Source: CAYVFC01 sp964450715 (GTDB lineage: Bacteria; Myxococcota_A; Polyangia; Polyangiales; JAFGIB01). From it: a DNA stretch of 64,000 nucleotides. Both the position numbers and the translations under genes were made by a program. The DNA lies in NCBI GenBank assembly GCA_964450715.1, contig CAYVFC010000002.1:1-64000 (forward strand). Reading direction: 5' to 3'. Shown here piece by piece: positions 43,081 to 56,177 of this stretch. The notes under the pieces are model-generated. The model saw nothing but the letters and a program-made list of their open reading frames with translations. It searched no databases and was not told the DNA's origin. Numbering within the stretch: the first letter of the stretch is position 1; each line of letters starts with the position of its first letter.

Positions 43081-45060
43081 ATGGCGACGACGAACAAAAA
43101 GCGACCGAAACGGGTCGTCATAGAGGCGGTAACCCCCGAGATCGACGGCGGGTGCTTTCCCGCCAAGCGGGTGGTCGGCGAGCAGGTCGTGGTGGAGGCC
43201 GACCTCTTCCTGGAAGGCGCGGACAGCCTGGACGGGGCGCTGCTGTTCCGGCACGAGTCGGAAAAGCGCTGGACCCAGGCGCCCATGGAGGGCCTGGTGA
43301 ACGACAGGTTCAGGGGAGCGTTCACCGTCACCCGGCTCGGGCGCTACCTCTTCACCCTCCGCGCCTGGCCCGCTCCCTTCGAGTCCTGGCGGAAGTTCGT
43401 GCGGAAGAAGCTCGACGCCGGCCAAGACGTATCCCTCGAATTACCGACCGGCCTATCGCTGGTCCGGCAATGCCTGCCGCGGATAAAAGGCGATGACCGC
43501 GACGTGCTTAAGGCGCTGGTCGAGGGGATGACGTCGGCCAGCCTCTCGGTCGAGGAAATTACCGAGCGGGTTCTCGACCCGGCGGTAGCGCGGCTGCTCG
43601 CAGCTTATCCCGACCGCGATACCGTGGTGGAGTACGCGAAAAAGCTCGAGATCGCGGTGGACCCGGTACGGGCCCGCTTCAGCGCCTGGTACGAGATGTT
43701 TCCCCGCTCGTACGGGACGTTTCTCGATTGCGAGGCGCACCTGCAATACGTCGCGGAGCTGGGGTTCGACGTCGTCTACCTGCCGCCCATCCACCCTATC
43801 GGGCAGACCAAGCGCAAGGGCAAGAACAACGCGCTGGAGTGCGCCCCCGGGGATCCCGGCAGCCCCTGGGCCATCGGGGACCGCTCGGGCGGGCACAAGG
43901 CCGTGCACCCGGAGCTGGGCACCCTGGAGGATTTCCGCCGTTTGGTGGCGCGAGCGGGCGAGCTGGGCATCGACGTCGCGCTCGACATCGCCTTTCAGTG
44001 CTCGCCGGATCACCCCTGGGTCGCGGAGCACCCCGACTGGTTCAAGCAGCGCGCCGACGGATCCATCCGCTTCGCGGAAAACCCTCCCAAGAAGTACGAG
44101 GACATCTACCCCGTCGATTTCGAGAGCGAGGACTGGCAGGCGCTCTGGGCGGAGATCGAGAGCGTTTTCGAGTTCTGGGTCGAGCAAGGCGTCCGCATCT
44201 TCCGCGTCGACAATCCCCACACCAAGCCCTTTGCCTTCTGGGAACGGACCATCGGAAACCTCAAGCAACGCCACCCGGATCTGATCTTCCTGGCCGAGGC
44301 TTTCACCCGGCCCAAGATCATGTACCGGCTGGCCAAGCTGGGCTTCACCCAGTCCTACACCTATTTTACCTGGCGCAACGCCAAGCCGGAGCTTCAGGAG
44401 TACTTTACCGAGCTCACGCAGACCGACGTCCGTGAGTTCTTCCGGCCCAATCTCTGGCCCAACACCCCTGATATCCTGCACGAGTACCTGCAGACCGGCG
44501 GCCGCCCGGCCTTTCTCGCCCGCATGGTGCTGGCCGCCACCCTGGGCGCGAGCTGGGGTATCTACGGCGCGGCCTTCGAGCTCTGCGAGCGGATTCCGCG
44601 CGAGCCGGGAAGCGAGGAGTACCTGAACAGCGAGAAGTACGAGGTGAAGCGCTGGGAGCTGGACCGTCAGGACAGCCTCCGCAAGGAAATCTCCCGCATC
44701 AACCGGATCCGCCGCGACAACCCGGCGCTGCAGAGCAACACCGGCCTCAGGTTCCACGGGATCGATAACGAAATGCTGATCTGCTACTCCAAGGCAACGC
44801 CCGATGGCGACAACGCGGTGCTGGTCGTGGTCAACCTGGATCCGCGCCACATGCAATCCGCCTGGACCGACCTGTCGCTCCAGGCGCTCGGCCTTGCCGA
44901 CGAGGAATCCTTCCGGGTTCACGATCTTCTATCCGACGCTCGCTACAACTGGTGCGGAAGCAGGAACTACGTGGAGCTGAATCCCGCTGTCATGCCCGCC
45001 CACGTCTTCAGGATCGAGCGGGACCGCGACGCCGATGCCGATTCCCGCACCCCCGCCTGA
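43081..45060 (+). CDS. glgE: Alpha-1,4-glucan:maltose-1-phosphate maltosyltransferase
   Basis: 659 aa from the ATG at 43081 (GAAGGA upstream); the frame opens earlier at 43012 but without a family-like N-terminus. An N-terminal Ig-like domain is followed by a GH13_3 catalytic domain: ARFSAWYEMFPRS, VVYLPPIHPIG, RIFRVDNPHTKP (nucleophile Asp377) and IFLAEAFTRPK (acid Glu406). The K-Y-E-V-K-x-W segment is also typical. It adds maltosyl units from maltose-1-phosphate to alpha-1,4-glucan. It is the first gene of the rightward operon. The product of the maltokinase half of the next gene is its substrate. Confidence 0.96.
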   Translation: MATTNKKRPKRVVIEAVTPEIDGGCFPAKRVVGEQVVVEADLFLEGADSLDGALLFRHESEKRWTQAPMEGLVNDRFRGAFTVTRLGRYLFTLRAWPAPFESWRKFVRKKLDAGQDVSLELPTGLSLVRQCLPRIKGDDRDVLKALVEGMTSASLSVEEITERVLDPAVARLLAAYPDRDTVVEYAKKLEIAVDPVRARFSAWYEMFPRSYGTFLDCEAHLQYVAELGFDVVYLPPIHPIGQTKRKGKNNALECAPGDPGSPWAIGDRSGGHKAVHPELGTLEDFRRLVARAGELGIDVALDIAFQCSPDHPWVAEHPDWFKQRADGSIRFAENPPKKYEDIYPVDFESEDWQALWAEIESVFEFWVEQGVRIFRVDNPHTKPFAFWERTIGNLKQRHPDLIFLAEAFTRPKIMYRLAKLGFTQSYTYFTWRNAKPELQEYFTELTQTDVREFFRPNLWPNTPDILHEYLQTGGRPAFLARMVLAATLGASWGIYGAAFELCERIPREPGSEEYLNSEKYEVKRWELDRQDSLRKEISRINRIRRDNPALQSNTGLRFHGIDNEMLICYSKATPDGDNAVLVVVNLDPRHMQSAWTDLSLQALGLADEESFRVHDLLSDARYNWCGSRNYVELNPAVMPAHVFRIERDRDADADSRTPA

Positions 45061-45070
45061 GAGAGCCGCC

Positions 45071-48442
<3,372 letters not shown>

Positions 48443-50551
48443 ATGAAGGCCGACCGCCAAGCGTTACGTCGGCTGGCGCGCAGCTGCGGCGTGCAGACCG
48501 CCTTCCGCGACGTCCAGGCAGTCCGTCACACGGTCTCATCGGACACCCTGCTGGCGGTTCTTCGCGCCCTCGGTGTACCCATCGGCGCCCCGGAAGAGGC
48601 CGATCGGCTTCTCCGGCAGCGCGTCAGGGCGGAATGGAAGCGGTTGCTGGAACCGGTACACGTCGTGGAGGCGGAAAAGCACGGCGAAGTCGCCATCCGC
48701 CTTGCCTCTACCGGCGAGGGCCGGCGGGTACGCTGCCGGCTGGCCCTGGAGCAGGGACAGACGCATGGCTGGACCTCGCTTCCCGGTTCGCTCTCCACGC
48801 TGGCGGCGGCAACGGTGGACGGCGCGTCCTATCTGGCCAGTGCCTTGCCCCTTCCCTGCTCGCTTCCGGCGGGCGTCCATCGCCTGACGGTCGAGACGGC
48901 GAGACGGCGTGCCGAGTGCACGGTTCTGTCGGCACCGGCCAGGGCTTATTCGCCTGCCGGTCAAAGCCGGAAGACCTGGGGGATGTTCGCGCCCGCCTAT
49001 GCGCTCCGGTCTGCCGGCTGCTGGGGCGCTGGAAGCTACGCCGACCTGGACGCGCTGCGCGAATGGACGGCCGAGCTGGGCGGCGGCTTCGTGGGCACGC
49101 TGCCGCTGCTTCCCTGCTTCCTGGACAAGCTGTACGAGCCGAGCCCCTACGCACCGATCAGCCGCCTGTTCTGGAGCGAGTTCTTCATCGATATTCCCGC
49201 CGTTCCCGAGTGGGAATCGTGCCGGTCGGCCCGGGCCGCTGCTTGCTCGGAATCGTTCGAGAACGAGCTCGCGTACCTGCGGCAAAGCCGGCGGGTCGAC
49301 TACCGCCGTGCGGCCGCACTTCGCCGGCGCGTGCTGGAAAGGATGGCGCGCCATCTGCTCTCGGGAACCACTGCTCGCGCACAACAGCTCCGCCGCTTCG
49401 TCAAATCGAATCCGCGGCTCGGGGACTACGCCGCGTTCCGCGCCGCCGTGGAGCGCAGGGGGGAGCCCTGGACGCGGTGGCCGACGCGCCTGAAGCGGGG
49501 AGACCTGCGTCCCGGCGACTACGACCGGCGGGCCATGGAATACCACCTGTACGCGCAGTGGATCGCGCGCGAACAGATGGAACATCTGGCGAGCAAGGGC
49601 CGGGAATCGGGGACCGGTCTCTATCTGGACCTTCCGGTAGGGTCGCACGCCCACGGCTACGATACCTGGAGGGAACAAGGCGCCTTTGCCGCCGGCGTTT
49701 CGGTGGGCGCCCCTCCCGACGACTTCTTCACCGGCGGTCAGTGCTGGGGATTTCCGCCGCCGCATCCGCAAGGCGCGAGGGAGAACGGCTACCGGTACCT
49801 CTCGGAAATCCTCCGGCATCACATGAGCTGCGCCGGGATGCTGCGGATAGACCATGTCATGGGGCTGCACCGCCTCTACTGGATACCCGAGGGAGCCGAC
49901 GCCCGCGAGGGGACCTACGTCCACTATCGCGCCACGGAACAGCACGCGCTGGTACGGATCGAGTCCGCCCGCTACCGTACCACGGTCGTCGGTGAGGACC
50001 TGGGTACTGTCCCCCCGTACGTGCGCCGGGAGATGAAAAGCGGGAACCTGCAGCGCATGTTCATCTTGCAGTTCGCCCTGCGGCCCGATTCGCGAAGCCC
50101 CATCCGGCGCGTACCGCGCGCTTCGATCGCCGCGCTCGACACGCACGACACGGCCACCTTTGCCGGCTTCTGGCAGGGGCTGGATCTGGACTACCGGAGA
50201 AAGACCGGATGGCTCGATGCCAGGGCCTACCGGGGCTCCCGCCGGGAACGCGAACGGGTTGAGAAGGCTCTGCTAGCTTACTTGCGAGGGAAGGGTCTAC
50301 TGGAAGGCGAGGCCGATCAGGCGTCGGTCCTTCGAGCCATCCTCCGCCGCCTGGCCGCTGGCCGGGCGAAGTGGCTCTTGATAGGGTTGGAAGACCTCTG
50401 GCTGGAGACGCGGCAGCAGAACATACCCGGCCTGGCTTCCGGAACCCGCAACTGGAACGGAAAGACAAAACAGTCCATGGAACGATTCACGAATGACCGA
50501 GGAGTAATCGAGCTATTGAAATCGATCGACGCGATCCGGAGGGGAAGATGA
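48443..50551 (+). CDS. malQ: 4-alpha-glucanotransferase
   Basis: 702 aa; the ATG lies immediately after the TreS stop (TGAATG). A non-catalytic N-terminal region of about 150 residues starts LRRLARSCGVQTAF. The GH77 core includes Y-A-L-R-S, PYAPISRLFWSEFFID, MLRIDHVMGLHRLYWIPEG (nucleophile Asp), VGEDLGTVPPYVRREM (acid Glu) and LDTHDTATFAGFW. It disproportionates maltodextrins and reshapes chain lengths for GlgE, GlgP and TreY. The stop overlaps glgB (ATGA). Confidence 0.93.
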   Translation: MKADRQALRRLARSCGVQTAFRDVQAVRHTVSSDTLLAVLRALGVPIGAPEEADRLLRQRVRAEWKRLLEPVHVVEAEKHGEVAIRLASTGEGRRVRCRLALEQGQTHGWTSLPGSLSTLAAATVDGASYLASALPLPCSLPAGVHRLTVETARRRAECTVLSAPARAYSPAGQSRKTWGMFAPAYALRSAGCWGAGSYADLDALREWTAELGGGFVGTLPLLPCFLDKLYEPSPYAPISRLFWSEFFIDIPAVPEWESCRSARAAACSESFENELAYLRQSRRVDYRRAAALRRRVLERMARHLLSGTTARAQQLRRFVKSNPRLGDYAAFRAAVERRGEPWTRWPTRLKRGDLRPGDYDRRAMEYHLYAQWIAREQMEHLASKGRESGTGLYLDLPVGSHAHGYDTWREQGAFAAGVSVGAPPDDFFTGGQCWGFPPPHPQGARENGYRYLSEILRHHMSCAGMLRIDHVMGLHRLYWIPEGADAREGTYVHYRATEQHALVRIESARYRTTVVGEDLGTVPPYVRREMKSGNLQRMFILQFALRPDSRSPIRRVPRASIAALDTHDTATFAGFWQGLDLDYRRKTGWLDARAYRGSRRERERVEKALLAYLRGKGLLEGEADQASVLRAILRRLAAGRAKWLLIGLEDLWLETRQQNIPGLASGTRNWNGKTKQSMERFTNDRGVIELLKSIDAIRRGR

Positions 50552-52578
50552 CGAAGAAGCAGGATTCAAAGAAAGCGCCCGGCTCGAAAAGAACGCCCGG
50601 CTCGAAAAGAACGCCCGGCTCGAAGCAGGCGTCCGGTTTGAAGAAAAAGTCCGTCCGCAAGACTGGGGCCGTCACCGACGCGCCCGACGCGCTGCTGACC
50701 GCGGACGACCTGTATCTCTTCAACGAGGGCTCGCACGTCCGTCTCTACGACAAGCTGGGCGCGCACCTCGCCCGGCAAGGGGACACCGACGGCGTCCATT
50801 TCGCGGTGTGGGCGCCGAACGCGGAGCGGGTGACGGTGATCGGGGACTTCAACGGGTGGAACCGGCAAACGAGCCCGCTGGCGCCGCGCGACTCATCCGG
50901 TATCTGGACCGGGTTTGTCCCGGACCTCGGACAGGGCGCCACCTACAAGTACTTCATCGAGTCGCGATACAACGGCTACAAGGTGGAAAAAGCAGATCCG
51001 TTCGCCTTTGCCGCCGAGGAGCCCCCGCGCACCGCCTCGCGGGTCTGGGACCTGCAGTACGAGTGGAACGACGGCCAGTGGATGCGAGAGCGAGCCGGGC
51101 GTAACGCGCTCGAAGCCCCCATCTGCATCTACGAGGTCCACCTGGGCTCCTGGATGCGCGATGCAGACCGGGCCGACCGCTTCCTCACCTACCGGGAGCT
51201 CGCCCCCCGCCTGGCCGACCACGCCGGCAAGATGGGCTTCACCCACGTCGAGTTCCTGCCGCTGATGGAGCACCCCTTCTACGGCTCCTGGGGATACCAG
51301 ACCACCGGCTACTTCGCCCCGTCCTGCCGCTACGGCACCCCGCAGGATCTGATGTTCCTGATCGATACCCTGCACCAGGCCGGGATCGGCGTCATCCTCG
51401 ACTGGGTGCCCTCGCACTTTCCCGGCGACGAGCACGGCCTGGTCTACTTCGACGGCACCCACCTCTACGAGCACGGCGATCCGCGCCAGGGCCATCACCC
51501 GGACTGGGACTCCTGCATCTTCAACTACGGGCGCAACGAGGTAAGGAGCTTCCTGCTGAGCAGCGCGCTGTTCTGGCTCGACCGCTACCACGCCGACGGT
51601 CTCAGGGTCGACGCGGTGGCCTCCATGCTCTACCTGGACTATTCCCGCAAGCCGGGCGAGTGGATCCCCAACCGGCACGGCGGTAGGGAAAACCTGGAAG
51701 CCATCGATTTCCTGCGCAGGCTCAACACCGACGTGTACAAGAACTATCCGGATGTACAGACCGTCGCCGAGGAGTCCACCGCCTGGCCCATGGTCTCGCG
51801 GCCCGTGCACGTGGGCGGGCTCGGCTTCGGCCTGAAGTGGGACATGGGCTGGATGCACGACACGCTCCAATACGCGTCGCGGGACCCGATACACCGCAAG
51901 CACCACCACAACGAGCTCACCTTTCGGGCCCTCTATGCCTTCCACGAGAACTTCGTGCTCCCGCTCTCGCACGACGAGGTGGTGCACGGAAAGGGGGCGC
52001 TGATCGGCAAGATGCCGGGAGACAGCTGGCAACAGTTCGCCAACCTGCGCCTGCTCTACGCCTACATGTACGCGCAGAGCGGCAAGAAGCTGCTCTTCAT
52101 GGGCAGCGAGTTCGGGCAGCGCGCCGAATGGAACCACGATCAGGGACTGGAGTGGTTCGTAAGCGAGATGGAGGGACACGCGGGCGTATTGAAGCTGGTA
52201 GCCGATCTCAACCGGCTATACCGGGAAGAGCCGGCGCTTCACCAGCAGGACGCCCGACCCGAGGGGTTCGAGTGGATCGACGCCAATGACGGCGATAACT
52301 CCACCATCAGCTTCCTGCGTAAGAGCAGCGAAGGAGAGCCCTTCCTGGCCGTGTTCAATTTCACCCCGGTACCCCGGATCGGATACGAGATCGGCGTGCC
52401 CCGAGCGGGGCGCTGGGAAGAGATCCTGAACACGGATGCCGAGATCTACGGCGGTAGCGGCCACGGCAACCTGGGAGCAGTGGAGACGACAGCGCGCTCG
52501 GTTCACGGCAGAGCCTGCTCGCTGAAGCTGACCCTGCCGCCGCTCGGGGCCGTGTTCTTCAAGGGCCCGGCCGCATGA
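50548..52578 (+). CDS. glgB: 1,4-alpha-glucan branching enzyme
   Basis: 676 aa, with the ATG overlapping the malQ stop. The first 40 residues are a Lys-rich low-complexity tail built from P-G-S-K-R-T repeats, not seen in typical GlgB. A CBM48 domain follows (HFAVWAPNAERVTVIGDFN), then the GH13_9 core: YEVHLGSWMR, VEFLPLMEHPFYGSWGYQ, GLRVDAVASMLYLDYSR (nucleophile), VAEESTAWP (acid) and LPLSHDEVVHGKG, ending LPPLGAVFF. It introduces alpha-1,6 branches into GlgE- or GlgA-made chains. The stop overlaps the GH57 gene. Confidence 0.96.
   Translation: MTKKQDSKKAPGSKRTPGSKRTPGSKQASGLKKKSVRKTGAVTDAPDALLTADDLYLFNEGSHVRLYDKLGAHLARQGDTDGVHFAVWAPNAERVTVIGDFNGWNRQTSPLAPRDSSGIWTGFVPDLGQGATYKYFIESRYNGYKVEKADPFAFAAEEPPRTASRVWDLQYEWNDGQWMRERAGRNALEAPICIYEVHLGSWMRDADRADRFLTYRELAPRLADHAGKMGFTHVEFLPLMEHPFYGSWGYQTTGYFAPSCRYGTPQDLMFLIDTLHQAGIGVILDWVPSHFPGDEHGLVYFDGTHLYEHGDPRQGHHPDWDSCIFNYGRNEVRSFLLSSALFWLDRYHADGLRVDAVASMLYLDYSRKPGEWIPNRHGGRENLEAIDFLRRLNTDVYKNYPDVQTVAEESTAWPMVSRPVHVGGLGFGLKWDMGWMHDTLQYASRDPIHRKHHHNELTFRALYAFHENFVLPLSHDEVVHGKGALIGKMPGDSWQQFANLRLLYAYMYAQSGKKLLFMGSEFGQRAEWNHDQGLEWFVSEMEGHAGVLKLVADLNRLYREEPALHQQDARPEGFEWIDANDGDNSTISFLRKSSEGEPFLAVFNFTPVPRIGYEIGVPRAGRWEEILNTDAEIYGGSGHGNLGAVETTARSVHGRACSLKLTLPPLGAVFFKGPAA
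50563..50634 (+). repeat. 18-bp tandem repeat in the 5' end of glgB
   Basis: Four 18-bp units: two identical (GGCTCGAAAAGAACGCCC at 50581 and 50599) and two diverged flanking ones (50563, 50617). They encode the basic P-G-S-K-x-x tail. Confidence 0.85.
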
Positions 52579-55010
52579 ACGAGCGGTACGTCTGCGTCCA
52601 CGGGCACTTCTATCAACCGCCGCGGGAGAATCCCTGGCTGGGCGCCATCGAGACCCAGGACTCGGCCTACCCCTTTCACGACTGGAACCAGCGGATCACC
52701 GACGAGTGCTACGCTCCCAACGCCTCGGCGCGCATCCTGGACGAGCGGAAACGCATCGTCGAGATCGTGAGCAACTACTCCAGGATGAGCTACAACTTCG
52801 GCCCTACCCTGCTCTGCTGGATGGAGGCGAATCGCTGGGATACCTATCGCGCCGTCGTCGATGCGGACCGCGAGAGCCAACAGCGCTTCTCGGGCCACGG
52901 CTCTGCCCTGGCGCAGGCCTACAACCACCTGATCCTTCCGCTGGCCAACGGCCGCGACAAGACCACGCAGGTGGCCTGGGGCATCGCCGATTTCGAGCGC
53001 CGCTTCGGGCGCAGGCCGGAGGGGCTTTGGTTGCCCGAAACCGCGGTCGACACGGAGACGCTCGAGGTGCTGACGGAGCATGGTATCGCCTTCACCATCC
53101 TAGCCCCGCACCAGGCCGGACGGGTACGGAGGATAGGCGAGGAGCAGTGGCACGACGTCAGCGGAGAGCGGGTCGACTCCAGCAGAGCCTATCTCGCACG
53201 GCTGCCCTCGGGACGCTCGATCTCGCTCTTCTTCTACAACGGGCCGGCGTCGCGGGCGGTTGCTTTCGAAGGGATCCTCGGCGACGGCGCTCTGTTCGCC
53301 GACCGCTTGCTGGCTATTCTGCCGAAGGAACGGCAGGAGCCGCAACTGGCCCACATCGCTTCTGACGGGGAGACCTACGGACACCACCACCGGTTCGGCG
53401 AGATGGCCCTGGCCTACGCTCTGAAGCGGGTGGAAGGCGGACAGAGCGCCAGATTGACCAACTACGGCGAATTCCTGGAGCGGCACCCCGCGGAATACGA
53501 GGTGGAAATCATCGAACGCTCTTCCTGGAGCTGCTCTCACGGCGTGGAGCGCTGGAGAAGCGATTGCGGCTGCGCCACCCGGAGCCAACCGGGCTGGAAC
53601 CAGAAATGGCGCGCCGGTCTACGAGATGCGCTGGACTGGCTTCGCGACGCGGTCGCACCGCTGTACGACCGGGAAGCTTCGGGCCTGCTTCGCGACCCCT
53701 GGGAAGCGCGCAACGATTACGTGAGCGTCGTGCTCGACCGCTCGGCGGACAACGTCCGCTCCTTTCTGCTTCGCCACGCGGGCAGAGAGCTCGACGAGAT
53801 GGAACGTATCCGCTGCCTCGAGCTGCTGGAGATGCAGCACAACGCCATGCTCATGTACACCAGCTGCGGCTGGTTCTTTGCCGACGTCTCGGACATAGAA
53901 CCCATACAGCTCATGATGTACGCCGGCCGGGTCGTGCAGCTCGCCGAGGAGCTTTCCGGCGATAGCCTGGAGGAGCCCTTCCTGCAGAGGCTCGCGCGGG
54001 CCGAGGGGAACGTGCCGCAGCTTCCGAACGGACGCGCCATCTACGAGAAGATGGTGAGCCCCGCCCGCCTGGACCTGCTCAGGGTGGGCGGCCACTACGC
54101 GGTCAGCTCGCTCTTCGAGCAGCACTCGGATCCCGCCCGCATCTACGCCTTCACCGTCGATCAAACCGAGACGAGCGTGAGCGAGGCCGGCAACTGCAGG
54201 CTGCTGGTCGGACGGGCCAGGGTCGTGTCGGACGTCACCACCGAGTCGACCCGGGTCGCCTTCGGCGTTCTTCACCTCGGAGACCACAATATCAACGGCG
54301 GGGTCAGGCGTTACCTGAGCGGGGAGCGCTTCCAGACCATGCGGGAGGAGGTGACCCGGGCCTTCCGGCACGGCGACCTCTCCGGCGTCATCCGACTGTT
54401 CGACTCCCATTTCGGCGGCTCGACTTATACGCTCCGCTCTCTCTTCCGCGAGGAGCAGAGACGGATCATCCGACAGGTGCTGGAGTCGAACTTGCAGGAA
54501 GCCGAGGAGGTCCAGCGAAGGTTCTACCGGGACAACGAACAGTTGATGCGATTTCTGCGCGGCCTAGGGATCCCGGTTCCGGATGTTTTTCGCTCCGCCG
54601 CAATTTTCGTGCTCAACGCCGATCTGGCGCGCGCCTTCGCAGAGGATTTCCCCGATCCGGACGATATCGAGCGGTTGCTCGACGAAGCCTACTTCCTCGA
54701 CTTACGCCTGGACGAAGCCGGACTGGGACACGCGACACGGCAAGCGCTCGAACGTCTGATCACGAGATTCGAGGTAACGCCGGCCGACCTCGAGCTTCTC
54801 CAGAAGCTAGACCGGTGCACCCAGCTGGTCCGGAGCTTGCCCTTTTCCGTCGATCTCTGGACGGTGCAAAACGTTTTTTACCGGTTGAACCACGACCCGG
54901 AGATCGGGCGACGAATCCGACAGACCGCGGACGAGCCGTCCTACCGGCAGTGGGTCGAGTCCTTTCGCGCGTTGGGCCGCGCGTTGGGGGTGGTGACGCC
55001 GGTCGTGTAG
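52575..55010 (+). CDS. GH57 / DUF3536 glycoside hydrolase-like protein
   Basis: 811 aa, ATG overlapping the glgB stop (ATGA). The GH57 barrel begins RYVCVHGHFYQPPRENPWLG and contains YNFGPTLLCWME, GLWLPETAVD (nucleophile-region Glu) and HIASDGETYGHHH (acid-region Asp). The remainder matches the DUF3536 extension (GVLHLGDHNINGGVR, FGGSTYTLRSLF). Such proteins occur in glycogen/trehalose clusters. They are assumed to act on alpha-glucans, but no reaction is established that I can name with confidence. It is the last gene of the rightward operon; no clear terminator follows. Confidence 0.88.
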   Translation: MNERYVCVHGHFYQPPRENPWLGAIETQDSAYPFHDWNQRITDECYAPNASARILDERKRIVEIVSNYSRMSYNFGPTLLCWMEANRWDTYRAVVDADRESQQRFSGHGSALAQAYNHLILPLANGRDKTTQVAWGIADFERRFGRRPEGLWLPETAVDTETLEVLTEHGIAFTILAPHQAGRVRRIGEEQWHDVSGERVDSSRAYLARLPSGRSISLFFYNGPASRAVAFEGILGDGALFADRLLAILPKERQEPQLAHIASDGETYGHHHRFGEMALAYALKRVEGGQSARLTNYGEFLERHPAEYEVEIIERSSWSCSHGVERWRSDCGCATRSQPGWNQKWRAGLRDALDWLRDAVAPLYDREASGLLRDPWEARNDYVSVVLDRSADNVRSFLLRHAGRELDEMERIRCLELLEMQHNAMLMYTSCGWFFADVSDIEPIQLMMYAGRVVQLAEELSGDSLEEPFLQRLARAEGNVPQLPNGRAIYEKMVSPARLDLLRVGGHYAVSSLFEQHSDPARIYAFTVDQTETSVSEAGNCRLLVGRARVVSDVTTESTRVAFGVLHLGDHNINGGVRRYLSGERFQTMREEVTRAFRHGDLSGVIRLFDSHFGGSTYTLRSLFREEQRRIIRQVLESNLQEAEEVQRRFYRDNEQLMRFLRGLGIPVPDVFRSAAIFVLNADLARAFAEDFPDPDDIERLLDEAYFLDLRLDEAGLGHATRQALERLITRFEVTPADLELLQKLDRCTQLVRSLPFSVDLWTVQNVFYRLNHDPEIGRRIRQTADEPSYRQWVESFRALGRALGVVTPVV

Positions 55011-55015
55011 TGCCG

Positions 55016-55339
55016 TTAAGACTTTTCAGGAAGATGTGTCATTTCAAGCGAAGCGAGAAATCTCGAAACTTCGTCCATGGCTTCACCATCCGGTGCGGGA
55101 GAGGCACCACCGCCGGCGCCGCCGGCGGCGGTCGGCATGCCGGTGACGGCGTCCCACTCACCGGAGGCGGCTGCTCCCGGGATCTCGCCGTCGCCCAGAC
55201 CTTCGAGCACGCCCGCGCCGTCCCCCGCTTCGTCGCCGCTACCGTCTCCGCTGCCGCTGACGCCGTAGCAGCCCCCCGTGGCGACCACGCACAACAGAAT
55301 CGCTACCCAACCCCAACCGATAGCTCTGGAAAAAATCAC
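55016..55339 (-). CDS. Small lipoprotein whose C-terminus is encoded by a dispersed repeat
   Basis: 107 aa from the GTG at 55339, preceded by GAGGAGG with 6-nt spacing. The signal peptide ends VVATGGCYG (lipobox). The mature chain is Gly/Ala/Ser/Asp-rich, followed by D-E-V-S-R-F-L-A-S-L-E-M-T. Those last residues are translated from the GTCATTTCAAGCGAAGCGAG repeat, so the original C-terminus was probably replaced. It may be a short expressed lipoprotein or a truncated pseudogene. Confidence 0.55.
   Translation of the reverse strand: MIFSRAIGWGWVAILLCVVATGGCYGVSGSGDGSGDEAGDGAGVLEGLGDGEIPGAAASGEWDAVTGMPTAAGGAGGGASPAPDGEAMDEVSRFLASLEMTHLPEKS
55037..55070 (+). repeat. Half copy of the GTCATTTCGA palindromic repeat
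   Basis: Reads TGTCATTTCAAGCGAAGCGA followed by GAAATCTCG; the left arm matches the copies at 17181 and 21166. It lies just after the GH57 stop and inside the 3' end of the convergent lipoprotein gene. Confidence 0.7.
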
Positions 55340-55385
55340 GATAGGCCTCCTCGCCGAAAGCTTCCGAGCAGCTAGCATCCTACCA

Positions 55386-56177
55386 CTACCTCTCGGCAAC
55401 GGCCGTGCCGAAAAAAAACGCGTATCGTCGGGAAACGGCGGTCGGTTCGTCGTCGCGGCGTTTGAGCTGACCCAGGCCCACATCATCGATAACCAGCAAG
55501 GTCGGTCGGCACCAGCGATTCATCCGGCGCTGGTACGAGCCGTCAGCGAGGCCGGCGTACAGGTGGTCGATCAGATCGACGCAACGAGCGTAGCGGACCA
55601 TCCATTCCTGCTCGCAGCCCTTGACGACCAGCGCCTTGAGGATGTGGCTTTTCCCGGTCCCGCACTTGCCGGTGATCAGCAGGTCGTCATGCCTTTCGAC
55701 GAAATCGAGATTGAACAGGTCTTCGACCACGCGGCGGTCGAGCTTGCTCTGGAAGTTCCGGTCAAAGGTGGCCATGCTTTTGCGTTCCTGCAGGCCGCTG
55801 CCCTTGGTACGCCACTCGATGCTGCGCTCGCGCTTGATGCCCACCGCTTGCACGAGCAGCCGCTCGGTGGCTTGTAGCTCGCTGGGTTTGTTTTTCTTGA
55901 CCCAGGCGAGGTGAGCATCGACATCGAGACCGTTCAGTCCGAGCCGCTTGAGGTGTTGACCGATCCGCTCTCGATGTCGCCGCTGACGCTCCCGCTCGTC
56001 TTGCCGGGCATTCGCCAGGTCCTCCGACCGGCGCTCTCACTGCCGGCGCGTACGCCGTAGGAGTCGGCATTTCTTACTGCACGTCTTCTGCGTCTTGGCG
56101 GCCGACGCTGCCGGCACGTACCAGCGCCTGCATTCGCTATAGCGCTGCCGCTCTCGCGTTACGGGCTTTCTTTTCAT
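55386..56177 (-). pseudogene. IS21-type IstB-like ATPase with upstream Cys-motif segment, degenerate
   Basis: Leftward from the ATG at 56177 a short segment contains ECRRWYVP and TQKTCSKKCRLLRR (a zinc-finger-like C-x-C pattern), then an in-frame TGA at 56037-56039. The frame continues as an IstB-like protein: HLKRLGLNGL, ERKSMATFDRNFQSKLDRRV, ITGKCGTGKSHIL (Walker A) and TLLVIDDVGLGQL (Walker B). After the Walker B the homology ends and the frame closes at 55386, so roughly the last third of IstB is missing. No partner IstA is present. It is an inactive IS remnant. Confidence 0.8.
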
